A stretch of DNA of 64,000 nucleotides from Anarhynchus alexandrinus (lineage: Eukaryota; Chordata; Aves; Charadriiformes; Charadriidae), in the NCBI GenBank assembly GCA_008711295.1, contig VUYV01000119.1, positions 1,393,159 through 1,457,158 on the forward strand, read 5' to 3'. Positions 12,811-25,705 of this stretch are shown piece by piece. The position numbers were made by a program, and so were the translations under genes. Positions within the stretch are counted from its first letter, which is position 1. Each line of letters opens with the position of its first letter. A model generated the notes under the pieces. That model was not told the origin of the DNA. It ran no database searches and saw only the letters and a list, made by a program, of their open reading frames with translations.

Positions 12811-14994
12811 TGTCAGCAGATGAGGGCTTGCATAGTACAGAAAGACTTCAGGGAGTGAATTTGCCTAATTCTAGCAAGCCCACAATAAACCCAGATGTGC
12901 TATCTCAATGTTTAGGCCTTGTAACTTGCTCAAACCTGGACAAATTTTTGTGGGAAACTCAAAAGGACTATCTGAAATTCACGTCTCAGTGCATGAAGGC
13001 ACAAAAAAAAATCTTACTGAAAAGGGACCTTGGGAAAAAAAGTAATGCATTTTTTTCCTTTTAGTTTTTTTCTCTTGAACCCCTGAAAAAAATCATCTCA
13101 GTTGGACACCTAGCAAAGAACTGTCAGCTTAAAGAAATAAAATCTGGCAATACAGCAGTAAGCGTAAATAGGATTTTGCAATGAAAAACATTGTTAGTTA
13201 CGTTAACAATAATTGGGTGCTATATCAGATGCATCTTCATTGAAGTTTTACAACATAATCCTAATAAAGTACAGTATGATAAAATGATTAACAGCTCATG
13301 GTTAAAGTATTAGAATAAGCTTACCATAAATTAACACTTGAGAAAGCAATAGTCTTGCTTCCTTGAGGGCATTAGATGTTTTGAGACTTTTCTACTGGCC
13401 ACAGCTGTAATACAAGAGCTAAAGAAATGTGTCAGTGATTTCAATGAAACATCTGCATCCGTAATCTGGAAGTAAAATTCTGACTAATTTATATCTCTGG
13501 GCTAAAGTCCAGTGAAGGAATTGTTAAGTAATCCTTCAAAAGCAATTTCCTTTAGTACAGGATGTCCATGAATTTTAATAGGTCATACGTATACAGTAGC
13601 GAGGATTTTGTTTCATGGTATGGTTTTCCTTCTCTGAAATGAAATAATTGACAAATGTTCTTGAATACACATTAATACACTTTATGATTTAAATGCATTC
13701 CTAATGGCCAGGCTTTATGGGATGGGATCACCTCAGAGATGATTCTTTCTTTCTCTTAAAACACTACTGGTTTTATTCTATAATATGTATTCGGAAAACA
13801 TTATTTTCTAAGTTATTTCAGACACTTTCTATTTTGTTTTCATAACCCCCCCATCTGAATAGTTAGACCACTGCATCCTGGTTTTCTGGAAGTCCCCAAA
13901 GATTTGTGGTTTTGCAGGGTTGAATTACAATACTTTAATTAACAAATCATCCTTATTATTTAGGGATTATTTTGCTCCCCTGAAAAATCCAGTAGTAAAG
14001 TCTGGCTTAAAAACATTAAAGAAACCCTTTCAGTACAGGTTTTTGGACTTGTCAAGGCTTTGATTGCCCAAAGCTGTGGCCCAAAAGCAGCCTCCCAATG
14101 ATGATTTTCAGAACATATGTATGAAATACAGATTTGTCTGACATCCTGCAAATGTTTGTTGACAATGCCAAACGAGTTCATTTTACTTTCTCTCACTCTC
14201 ACATACACATCCATATATTTGTGTGCTTCTGTGTACACCACCAAACTCCTCCATCCTCCCTGGCGCTTCTGTCGTTCTTCTCTGAATTTGTCAATCGCTT
14301 CTGGGAAGACGCTCAGCATCCCACACAATGTTGCAGCTCCTGTCACCCCACAGGCATGGGGAGCATTTGCTGGATTCCCGCTTTGCAAGAACATGCCTCT
14401 ACATAAACAGCCCCAAATTGGCCATATAATTTGACAACCTCAGATTTAATAATTTTTTGCTTCTCATCACACTAAATCTTGTTACGCTGTTGCCCTGGTT
14501 TCATGCTCCTACTGGGAATCTCTGCCTCAGCTGAGCTTCCCCACATGCTGCGTCTCACCTTTTTCCAGTTTGAACTTCATTTTGTTTTGTTCTTGCCGTG
14601 TTTTTAATGAATCATTGTTATTTATTTGCCCATGGTGCTGTAAGGCCACAAAAGAGATTGCCTGGGGCCCTCTCTGTGTTAGACTCAGTATATGACAGAA
14701 GTGTTTAATTAAGTTGGATTGGAGGAGTACCTGCAGTTATCAGTGGTTTAACCCATGGATATACAAACTACAAAGAAACCATCACCCCTATCCTCCAAAG
14801 CATCTGAGCAAGTCTGAAATCAATCAGCGCTGTTGAAAGCCTGGGCAGAGGGAAGTTGTGTGTGGTATAGTCAGAAAACTGAACCCTGGTCCACTGCATT
14901 AACCCCAAAGCCATCCTTTCCCTTAGCATCTTTTCATCAGTTCTTCGCCTCCACTCTGCTCACCTTGTCCCAGTTTAGCTCACCCTTGGGGTTT
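12811..14994. other. Intergenic, no feature recognised
   Basis: Strongly AT-rich from 13080 to 13960. Opposed frames of 144 and 105 codons near 13960-14434 show no family resemblance. Confidence 0.55.
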
Positions 14995-15200
14995 CTGTTA
15001 ATACTGTGTTTACTCCTTCCTCTAGATCATTAAATAAGATGTTAAATAAGCCTGCATGTAATACCAGTCTTAGCAGTAAGCCACCACGCACCAATTTGAT
15101 ACATAAATGTTTATCATTACCCTTTGTTTACAATTCAGGGAGTTTTTATCCCAATCAAAGTACCTATCAAGACAATTATGAGAGTAATATTTCATAAATT
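14995..15200 (-). mobile_element. Ancient CR1/L3-like LINE fragment
   Basis: The + strand text 'cctctagatcattaaataag', then 'atgttaaataagcctg' and 'attaccctttgtttacaatt', is the reverse complement of the reverse-transcriptase region of old sauropsid LINEs. It is highly diverged and has no clear ends. Confidence 0.55.
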
Positions 15201-18200
15201 ACTCTAGTGCATTACTAAATTGTAGTTATATTGGTGTAAATTGTCAGAGCTATCAACAGAATTAGGCATGTTACATCTGTAGATCTCCTGCTGGTACCTC
15301 CTCTGCTTTTCTTCTCCCTAATTTGCCTGTCTGAGGCAGAGCCAAGGCCTAGGAGCAACTGGGGAGCTTGAGCAGTGCACGCATGGAGCCATGAGATACT
15401 GAGGAGAAGATCCAGCTGGGAGAGTTACAGACTGCTGCATTGGATGGGGAAAGTCTACGGTACTCTCCTCTGTGGCTCCTGCTTTCCTTTCACAGATCTC
15501 TGGGGTTTTCCTCCCTCAGCATTTTCTCTGTTGCATGATGAGGGATGGGAGCTTATCTTCATCCAAATGTAACTGCCAGGATCATTCCTCGCTTCCAGAG
15601 AAACCAAACTACATTTGATTTTCTCTTTTTGTTCACATACTTCTCAGAGGATGAACTGCCTTGCTAGAAAGTTTCCTGCTCCCTGAGGTCACCTCCACCA
15701 ACTAACAGACAGTCCCTGTAAGAGACCTCCCCTTCAAGGAGGATACACGGTGTGACAGGGTTTGCTTCATTGCTTTTCATCCACTTCTTCCTGGTTCAAA
15801 CCTTAAAAAACTGCTGGGAGTCTCTTGCAAACTGTGCCTTTCCTGCCTTGTCTCAGCAGCAGCCCATCTTTGGTGGGGAAGCATGTCCAGCTCCAGGAGC
15901 ATCACTGAAGCTACTCGGTATTGATGGCTTCTCCCAGGCACTGTCTCAGCTGTCTCGGGCTCTGCCGGAACTGGCAACGTGGCTGCTCCCAATTAAACCC
16001 TACATTTGCTGCATAAATACCACAGTCCCCATATGACCTGAATCTACTGACTTTTTTATGTTTATATTTTCCGGGAGTCCATGTCTGGTTTAGCAATTAA
16101 CAGGTCTTTTATTAGATCTCCTTTACTTCCTAAATGCTCTTCTTTTTCTTTCTCATTATAGGCATAATCTTTTTAGAGCCAGATAAAACTCTTCTTGTGC
16201 GAATTTAGTCCCCTCACCGATTTCTGGATGTTTTCCTTTCTGCCAGCCCTTTTCAGACAGGAAGTGGCCTTCATTAAAATGTGTTATATTTTTTATTTGT
16301 CCTTTGACTACTTCCAGCTACATTTCTATTGGCTTTCCTACTTATACCTTTTCCTTAAACACCTTTGCCAATTCTCTCTCTTTGTTTTGTTTTGTTGTTG
16401 CAGGTTTTCTTTAATCTCCGTTCTCCTGTGCAGCTCATTAGTCTAGCCCTGAAGATGAGGACAGTGGGGAGGAAGTAAAATAGAAAGCTTTCCTGAGAAC
16501 CAAGCCTTAGGCATGAAATTAAACACTTCATAAAAGGAGCAGCGCCTTCGGGTATGGATTGCTTAGCGGTGTTACAGATAACCCTACTCCCGGCCACTGA
16601 AAGCACTTCGCATCCCAGCTAGTGGCATGCAACCTCTGAGCATGACAGGATCAGAGCATAATACACACCTCTGCTTTTATTCAGAAGGAGTATTTACTAA
16701 AATCGCTATTAAGCAATGGAAAAAGTATGAAAATCCCAGAAGGGCTCTGTTTTCTGCAGAATCACAAACTCAACCCATCTCATCACTTCCACTGGTGTTC
16801 GACGTATTTGCCACAGTAAATTCTGTCCTACCTAAGTTGACAGTGAAGGTTTGAATGGAGAACCAGAGTGACTCAACCAGAGTCACTGAAAAAGAAATAC
16901 TTCAAGATATTTTGTCATCTCAGAGGCATTTGCCTTACCACAAGATGCCATGCCCTGTGAGGTAGCTGAGTACAGGAGTAATGTGTTTTAATTTCCTTTC
17001 TTTTAAACATTAAGACTTTGACAGAAGACTACCAAAACCAGGGAATATCCAAGTCTCCCTAAAGGAAAAGTTAGTAGGGCATGAGATACTACATTTCAAG
17101 CCTGACTGCATTATTCAGGGGAAAAAAAAAAAAAGCTTTTGTTTTATTTTAGAGGACCCAAAATCATGTTTTTAAATATGTGGCTGGTCACTTCTTAATC
17201 TAAGTAGTCAATGATAATACCTTTTGTGATGACTTGCTAAGCTACTTAAAAGAAATAGATAATTTTAAATTGAAGCAAAATGTATGAAACAGTTAAAAAA
17301 GCAAAATCTTTTTGAAATTATTGTTTGAATATGTCACCATCCAACTTGGGTCTCAGTGTGGATCTGAGGCATGAATATATCTACATAAATGGTAAAGAAA
17401 TGTGGGAAGGTCATTGAACTTAGAGAAGTGTTTGATATACCACATGAACCAAAAGCCTTTGCCAAAACATTACTTTTGCAGTCTCTGTTCACCTGCTCAT
17501 CCATTTCTGGAAGCAACAAGTTTTCCCAGTGTTCAAGATCCCTCCTGCCGCAATCGGGCTGTGCAGCCATCACTTACCATCCACTGAGCCACCGTGTTAG
17601 GCAATGGAAATCACCGGATTGCAGGAGTCACAGTTAGATCCACCATGAGATGTACCAGACCAGGACACCTTTGCAATGTGTTCCAATGGAGACATCCTTG
17701 CCTCTGTTTCTTCTTTACCAGCACCATCCTTGAAACTGACTTTGGAACTTCTGGCTTTGCTGCTTATTTGATTGCAATAGCATACAGGGCAATCCTTGCC
17801 CCAGAGTATGCCCAATCTAAACACAAGAGGCAAAAAACAGGGCTATTTTGTTGCACCCCATACTGTCACACCACCCACTGAGCACAGAATCCACGGGGCA
17901 TCCTATGGGGACAATGCTCTGTTTGATGTAGGTGGAGGTTGCAATGATGGCAGGGCAGCTTCTGGCAGTGTCAAACCAGGTTTGACTACTTCTGGTTACC
18001 CTCCAAGGTGTCTCCCCCACCCCGCTACCAATTTTCACACTTCCTTCATACTTCTTTTCAGGCTGATTCCTTCTTTGTTTCAAAGCTCTCTTTGAAGTTC
18101 CCTGGCTACCGTTTAAACCACTGATGGTCTCTCTTCCCCTTTTATACCATCAGTTGGGGGCTGATGGTCACCTTCATCTTTTAATCAGTTAACATGAGCA

Positions 18201-18627
18201 AATGTCCTCCAGACAGTTTTGTGTAGTCAACCCACAGACACTATTTATGCTCACACTCTTGTGTTACCGGGTGTTGTTATTCAGGCCATTTGCCAAGGGT
18301 GGGCTGTGTGAGCACCCCCACAGTTATTTATAAAAGTGTTGTGAATATTCATCTCTTCCGTTTATTTTTAATTGTTTAATGAAGTTCATGGTTTAATTTG
18401 GTATCTCTGCAGATGCTTGAAACTATGCGCTCACCTTCACACTTGTTACTGATTGAAGCACCATCAGCAGCACTGCCATGGAATTAAAGGTTGCATATTG
18501 TAGCTTCTGATAATTATACAAGAAAAAACAACCGTGACCATGACCAGCACACTGAGTTACTGAACTGTTAGTAAGACATACAACACAGAGGCCATATTGT
18601 CGTCCATCAGTTTTGTTGCAGCTTAGT
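15201..18627. other. Intergenic; possible unassigned old repeat at 17640-18330
   Basis: Mostly without features. 16090-16440 faintly resembles a minus-strand old LINE (gtcctttgactacttccag). 17640-18330 is less AT-rich than its flanks, with several open frames, and might be an unclassified old repeat. Neither is supported well enough to call. Confidence 0.35.
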
Positions 18628-18674
18628 GAGCTGAGCAAAGAGCGGGGAGCTGAGCAAAGAGTGGGAAGCTGAGG
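18628..18674. repeat. 19-bp tandem repeat, about 2.5 copies
   Basis: The unit GAGCTGAGCAAAGAGYGGG repeats at 18628 and 18647, followed by a partial third copy. Confidence 0.7.
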
Positions 18675-19052
18675 AATCCTTTGCTGCCGTGCTTGCCCTT
18701 GTTGTTGATGTACCAAAATACATTAAACACAAAACCAGTGCAGACTGTCAAACTCTGCTGCAACCTCTTCAGCAGACTGAATGGGCGTTTACAGTATTGG
18801 AGGGATCTGCTCCAACTTCAGGGGAAACAGCAGCTGCATCTGGCCTTAGTAGACCTGCATCTCATGCTTCCTATTAAGAATCCAAGGCACCAGAACAAGC
18901 CCATGTCATGGGAATGTTGTACTCTGCTAACTTTTGATCCTCTGCCATCCTAAGCTTGTTTTCAGGCTCCTTTGTACCACTACAGAAACTAACAGAATCT
19001 CATGGATGCTTTACTTTATGCTGTCTGGCTTCCCACCTGTGCCAGCTGCTCA

Positions 19053-19149
19053 GGCTGTGTCTCCTGGTCCTGCCCCATTGGCCTCGTGTCTCCTGGTCCT
19101 GCCCCATTGGCCTTGTGGCTCCTGGTCCTGCCCCGTTGGCCTTGTGGCC
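19053..19149. repeat. 29-bp GC-rich minisatellite, 3.3 copies
   Basis: The unit runs CCTYGTGKCTCCTGGTCCTG then CCCCRTTGG. Copies start at 19053, 19082 and 19111, with a partial copy from 19140. Copies differ at only a few positions. Confidence 0.92.
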
Positions 19150-19365
19150 CATGCTGGGGAAGCCAGCCCTGACTCCTTAAGCCACTGTGCAGAGCTTCAT
19201 CTCAGGACAGGACTGAGCCCAAGGAGAACGCACAGGCAATTTTGCCCAGCTATTTATTGAGTCAAAGTACGGCTATAGTACAGTGCATCAAATACTGGCT
19301 TGGTTTGGTAACAGGGTATTGTAGGTAGGAAGAGCAGCAGTCGGGATGAGGAATGGCCCAAAGGG

Positions 19366-19400
19366 AAAAAACAAACAAACAAACAAACAAACAAACAAAA
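19366..19400. repeat. (AAAC)n microsatellite
   Basis: About eight units of AAAC in a row. Confidence 0.95.
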
Positions 19401-19784
19401 CTCAGAAAAAACAGGGAGCTATTATGCGCAAAATGGGAAAATCAAGGCTCCAAGCCAAGTTATACAGCGGTGTTATGAAGACTGAGAATTTATTAACTAA
19501 TGGGACTAAAGAGTTAAACAGACTTTCTTCAAAAAAGAGGTGACTTGCCTGTAGGAAGACCAACAGAGACACTGACAAAAGAAATTACATGATGCTTTGC
19601 TTGGGCGAGTCTTGGAGGAACTTAAATCTTAGAAAAAATTAACTGAGCTGGCAAGGAAGGTCTAGGATAAAGCCTCTGTTTGTTTTAATCTTGTTCTCTC
19701 TGCCTGTTACATTTCTATGAATAAATAAATCACAGTAGCCTCGGAAGCAGCTGTGCTGGGTTGTCTTGATACCAGAAAACTGAA

Positions 19785-20810
19785 GGGTGGCAAATTGTTG
19801 TGATGCTAATTTTGAAGGGGACTCTGTGGGAGCTCTGAGGAACTCTAGGTCTGTAATCTTGATGCCTCTACCAGGCAAATTAATGAAAAGTATAATGAAG
19901 ATTAGAATTAGTGGACACCTGGATAAAAATGTTCTATTTGAAAAGAATCAGCATGGGTTTTGTGAAAAAAAAAAAAAAAAATCTTGCCTTAAGAACAAGT
20001 TCTTTGAGGGGGTGAACAAGTATGTGGACAGAGGTGATCAAGATTATCCTGTCTACTTGGATTTCCAAAAGACTTTTGACTAAACCGATTGCCAAACATC
20101 ATTTAGGAAACTAAGCAGCTATGGAGCAAGCAGGACAGTACTTTTATGGATGAGTAAATGGTAAAGATATAGGAAACAGAACTGAGGAGCAATTGTTCAT
20201 TTTTCAGACTGGACGGAGCTGTGTGAGATCTTTTTGTTATTTGACACAATTTGTGAACAAGCTGGAAGAGGGTGTTGGTAACACGCTGTTACTGTTGAAG
20301 CTAAGTTACTCAGGGTTGTAACGATTAAGTTAGCAATGAAGAAAGATGGACATCCTACAAGATTGAGTGACTAGGCAGGATATAATGACAGAGGAAATTT
20401 GCTGTAGTTAAATATAAAAGGATGCACTTCAAAAAAAATCTATCCAAACTTGACATTTGATGGGTTCTGAGCTGCTCATCCCCACCAGTGAGCTCCTGAA
20501 GTTATAATAGACAGTCCCATGAAAATGACAATCCCATCACAATACTTAGCTGTGGTCAAGCAAGCAAGGAATTTAGGAAAAAGCAGTGGACATCCTCATG
20601 CCACTGTACAAATCCATGGTTTACCTCTATCATGAAAACTGTGTGCAGTTCTGCTCTCCTCATTCCCAGAAGGTTTTAGTAGGACACAAAGAAGACAGTA
20701 GGATATTCAAAGGTATGAAATGGCATTTATACAAAGCAGCTAAGACTCTCCAGGCTGACAAAGAGAGAGTGTATAAAACTATTTGTGCATGCATCATAGA
20801 ATAGACAGGG
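19785..20810 (+). mobile_element. Old CR1/L3-like LINE, reverse-transcriptase region
   Basis: Frames show decayed but ordered reverse-transcriptase blocks: a PGKLMKSI block near 19865, ENQHGF-like KNQHGFCEK near 19950, VYLDFQKTFD near 20055 (the D of motif A is kept), and MPLYKSMVYLYHENCVQFCSPH near 20600. The spacing fits a single + strand element with frameshifts and a 17-A run at about 19964-19980. Ends are unclear and no 3' tail is recognised. Confidence 0.75.
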
Positions 20811-21143
20811 ATCAATTGCTAATTATTTTTTGCAATGCAAGGATGAGGGAGCAGCAAATGAAGGTAGTAGGAGCCAGATAAAGGACTAAGCAAAGAAGTT
20901 GCTCCATCACGCAAAGGACCACAAAGAATGTGGATGCTGAAAGTTTATATGTTTAAAGTTTCTAAATAAATACAAACAACATCTGGTTCAGGAGGTCTGT
21001 GACCTGAAAATGGTTGAAAGTTGAGAGAATATTAGAGGAAATTGTATCTAGTTGTCCTAATTTTATATTCCTCCCTAGGTACCTACTTACTGCTGCTACT
21101 GGAGATAAGATACTAGACTCAAAGGACTTCTGGTGTCACCCAG

Positions 21144-21849
21144 TTCTTTGTCCTGGTTTGAGGTAAAATGGGACCAATTTTGTTTAGTAACTTTATTTCT
21201 TAGCTGAAATTAACAGCGTATTGTACAGACAATGTTCGCTCTCAGAGTGATAAGACCTATGTCTATAGCTGATGCCCAGGCATGGTATGCAGAGAGGCTC
21301 TTGCTTATACTTGTTGCTGTAACACCCAAGGCCAACCAACTTTGTTACTTGCCCCGTTGAAGGGTTGGAAGCAGAAAAGCGAAGAGGGGTCGCACTTGTG
21401 GGGAGGAGCAGACAGGACAGGTGACCCAAAACTGACCAACAGGGTATTCCATCCCATCTGCATCATGCTCAGTATAAAATCTGAGGGATCAAAGGATCAG
21501 CCCTCTTTCTTCAATGGCCGACGTCTGAGGAGGACTCTGTTCATCTGCCTTTGATCCCAATCCTGAATGCAGATCTGGAATCCAATTCCCGTCCATCACT
21601 GAATCCAGTCTGGGACTGCCCCAGTGCCAGCCGGTGACATGATTGTCATCCTGGGAGCTTGATATGGTTTTGTATATATTTTATTATTTCCTTTTTTAGT
21701 TTATTACTAATATTTCATTAAAGTAGTTTAGTTCCTTCTAAACTTATAAGTGTCTCTCTCTCTCTCTCCTGCCTCTCTTTGGAATAGAGGTGGGGGAGAG
21801 CATCTGTCATTTCCCCAGTGGCCAGTTCAGCCCAAACCATGACATTCTT
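21144..21849 (+). mobile_element. Solo ERVL-type LTR (21149-21844) with perfect TTCTT target duplication
   Basis: The LTR begins TGTCCTGGTTTGAGG at 21149 and ends CAGCCCAAACCATGACA at 21844 (696 bases). It is flanked by identical 5-bp duplications TTCTT (21144-21148 and 21845-21849). A 5-bp duplication fits ERVL. Promoter and end signals are present in order: TATAAAA at 21473-21479 and ATTAAA at 21717-21722, followed by a TC run at 21753-21768. No internal retroviral sequence is attached, so this is a recombination product. Confidence 0.93.
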
Positions 21850-24800
21850 ATATCACTTTCTTTCATATATGTCCTACGAAATATCCAAACTCTGTTAGGT
21901 GGATGAAGGTACCTAGGATTATGAAATAGTGGATGTTTCAACATGATAGTCCAGCCAGAACTGGGGTGCTGAAAGGCATGCAATTAATTGTGTGTCTATC
22001 ATCATTTAAAAGAAATGTCCACAAAGAGTCTGAGTATGTACTCCCACTTCTCTACCCCGAGGCATAGCATAGCACAGTTTTCTTTACTGGAAACATAAAA
22101 TGAAAGCAGGTTCATATCTCAAAAACTAACCAGAATTAAAAGTGTAATTACATTTTTGGTACCACTTAAGGTCTGGGAACAAAACCTGAGACCAAATAAT
22201 ATAAAAAGTAAGAAAGAAAGAAGGGCTGCCTTTCTCAACGTATTCTGTAGTGTTACATATACAGCTGGTGTAAAAAAATAACTGGCAATGATAATTAAAA
22301 AAATTATAGCAAGCAGTGTAGTAATTATTTTCTGGGAATGCAATATAAATGGCAGCAGGTGTGTTAGTCCAAGGACTCCTCTCTATGAGGAGGTTATTTC
22401 ACACAGAGCTGGGATATGCTCAGCATTGCAAATTAGATACTCTTGTCAATGCAGTCAGCTTCTCTGCAGCAGAAATTTTCTCCAAAGCAAATTTTCAGCA
22501 TTCAGGGCAGAGGTGTATGTGCTGCAGGTGGGCCCCTGCACACCACAGAATTCTCCCTGGGGCCTATATTGGAATATATAGCAAAAATTAGGCTGAAACT
22601 ACTCAAATTCTGGGACTTTGTGGACAAGAGCAACACATTCATGACCTGTGAGAGATGATTTTCAATATTTGTAGCATGTATCTCATCGAGCACGGTGCAG
22701 TATTTAGGGAAAAATAAGTATTATTTAATTAAAATGCTGGTCTACGAAAGTCATACTTTCACAGTATGATCTTATGGCACAACCATGATCAAATGTTCAC
22801 TAAAATGTTAACTGTAGTTTCTGAAGTGTGATATGAGTGTATTTTTTACTTTCTGACTCCAGCAACACTTCATTCAACATCACCCACCAGTAAGGAAAAA
22901 ACCTAAATAAGTGACACTAACTGCTGTTCCCAACAGGGTGGCATCCCTGCAGGATGACTTCTGCAGGGGCTGTAGTACAGGAAGGGTCTGAGGGCTGTGC
23001 TAAAGCAGGACCCTTTCTCCAACATGACTGCAAAGGAGGAATGGTCTAGAAGATACCTTCACATCTGCTGTCGCTGCCCCCAAAAGAATATTTCGATCCT
23101 TTAGTGGTCTCTGATGACTGTATAAGAAATGCACATTGACTTTACCTTCCCAGTAAACCCAGATCCATCCCAGCAAACTTCAGACATCCAGCCAGAGCGC
23201 TTACATTCCTAGCAATGCAGAACAACAACTGATCAGCAGGCAGTTCATTCATCCAAGGTACAGATGGTTTCATTCTGCAGTCCTGCCTGAGGTGTGGAAA
23301 GAAACTGAACTCAAGCATGTCATTTGCCGGATAAGTGTGAAGAAGGTTAGGGCAGTATATAAAAAAATAAACTTTCTTTCCCCCTCTGTTTTGGAAAAAA
23401 GCATTTGCTGGCAATTAATTTTGTGTAGGGTTTTATCTGAGAAGGATATGAAAATTGACTTGATTTATAGTTCCCAACTGCACTTATGAGCCAGCTAGGC
23501 ATCTAGCAGATAACACCTCAAAACTAAAGTGCTTTTGCACTTGCACAGAAGCATGATTTTAGGTATAATGAGAACAGTGCATGGAAAACCAAGCATGCTA
23601 CAAAGCAGACATGCCTCCATGCTTAAGCAGCTGCTGAGTAAAAACAGGATTCAAACCGGACCTTAGCAGCAGCTATGTGTGTGCTTAGCGTGCAAGCAAG
23701 AAGAGTGGGACAGATCTTCCCCCAGTGAACAGATCTTCACCTGTCTCAACCCTTGCTAGGCCACTGGATCTAGCATGAAAATAGTGACCCGACATTGCAG
23801 TTTAGGGAAGTACTCTGCAGGTAAGGCAGAAGTGAGAAGAGATTCTGCTTTCTATCCTATATATGCCTTCTAAAGCTAACAGGCATAGAAAGACTCGGTA
23901 ATAGCTCTTTGTGACATGTCTGAAGAGCATATGCTCAGTAAAAATGTCACCTGAAGTGACAATGTTTATTGGCTCATAAGAAATTGTCCAGTATGAGGCT
24001 TTTTAGAAGGGAGGAACTGATTTCTAAATTATTGCATCATCACTTTTCATTATAATGCCAAACTTCCATATCTTTTTGTATTTGTTAAAGTTGAAATTGG
24101 CTTGTAAACCTAGTAAGAATGACTGAATTGTATCCATGGTTGAGTTGATGGCACACTGAAAATTATAAGGTTATGTGAATTAATAAAAAAATGAAGCAAC
24201 ATGATTAAGAGAGTAGCTTTGCTAAAACAAGGCTCTTGCACAATAAAATGTAACACTGGACAGATATGGCTTAATTTTACAGTGTTGTCTGAAAATGAAA
24301 AGTGCTGTAAAATGGCATGCTGGGGTTCCATATTTGTTATATCTTAATTACTTTCAGATTAAACATACTCCCTTTATCAATAAGAGATGTACTGTCAGCT
24401 CTGTAAATTCTGCCTGCTTTCTAAAACTCAGACTAGCTTCTCTTCTCCTTATGTCTGATGTGGTGACTACAGAAATTCAAGCTATGAATTAATTCAAGAT
24501 TCATCAGCCCTAAGATCTTCCAACTGTGCTTTTCTAAGATTTGTGCACAACTCCATGACCCCAGGTTTGGTGATCACCATGTTGAGAATGCACTTGAGGG
24601 ATTCAACACATTCGATTTTAATGATATAATGTATACAGGGTGCTTGCAGAATTGAGACACACACAAAAAAGTATTTTTGTAACAAAATAGGCAGATCCAA
24701 CTATATGTCCACAGGGAAGAGATCTGTTGAGTAAAGAAGATGGCATTTTTACATATCTGCTTTCCAGAGTATGACTACACTATAATTATTTTTGACAATA

Positions 24801-25120
24801 TGTCAGACCAATGTACTCTGATATATTCTGTAAAATTAATGAAGCCATAGTAATGGCAGGTAGAGCAGCAGCACTTTGCTGTTAAATCCTCAGTGAGTGG
24901 TTAATTATAGAATTAGGGACTTTACAGCAAAAACCTGTCCATTTTCCTGCTAGCACAAGTAGAGTCTCAAGGGCTTTGGGAAAAAGATCTGTGGGTTAAT
25001 GAATTATATATTTTAAAAAAAGGAATAAAATAAACTACTAAGGTTCCTCTATAATAAAAGATGGCAGATCTCTTATAGAAAGAGACCAAATTATTCTGTT
25101 CAAAGAATCAATACGTGTGC
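21850..25120. other. Intergenic, no feature recognised
   Basis: AT-rich throughout. No coding or repeat family recognised. Confidence 0.6.
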
Positions 25121-25705
25121 ACTTTTGTCATGGTTTAACCCCAGCCGGCAGCTAGAACCACACAGCTGCTTGCTCGCTCCCCCCATGGCAGGATGGGGGA
25201 GAGAATCAGAAGAGTAAAAGTGAGGAAAAACTTGTGGGTTAATATAAAGGCAGTTTAATAGGTAGAGCAAAAGCCACACACGCAAGCAAAGCAAAACAAG
25301 GAATCCATTCCCATCGGCAGGCAGGTGTCCAGCCATCTCCAGGAAAGCAGGGCTCCATCACACAGAATGGTTACTTGGGAAGACAAAACACCATCACTCC
25401 AAGTGTGTCCCCCCTTTCCTTCTTCTTCCCCCCATTTTATATACTGAACATGACGTCATATGGCATGGAATATCCCTTTGGTCAGTTGGGGTCAGCTGCC
25501 CCGCCTGTGTCTCCTCCCAACTTTTTGTGCACTCCCAGTCTACTGGCGGGGCGGTGTGAGGAGCAGAAAAGGCCTTGACTGCCCAGCAACAACCAAACAC
25601 ACCAGTGTGCTATCCCACTATTCCCATCCCAAATCCAAAACATAGCACTGTATCAGCTGCTAGTAAGAAAGTTAACTCTATCCCAACTGAAACCATGACA
25701 ACTTG
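25121..25705 (-). mobile_element. Solo ERVL-type LTR (25126-25700), minus strand
   Basis: The LTR spans TGTCATGGTTTAACCCC at 25126 to GAAACCATGACA at 25700 (575 bases). Flanks ACTTT and ACTTG are a 5-bp duplication with one mismatch. On the minus strand it has a perfect CRE TGACGTCA (25451-25458), then TATATAAAA (25435-25443) and ATTAAA (25254-25259). It belongs to a different LTR subfamily from 21149-21844 but shares terminal sequence. No internal retroviral sequence is present. Confidence 0.92.

Noticed and set aside
17640..18330. Possible endogenous retroviral internal region or old LTR
   Set aside because: No recognisable gag or pol motifs, no paired ends and no target duplication.
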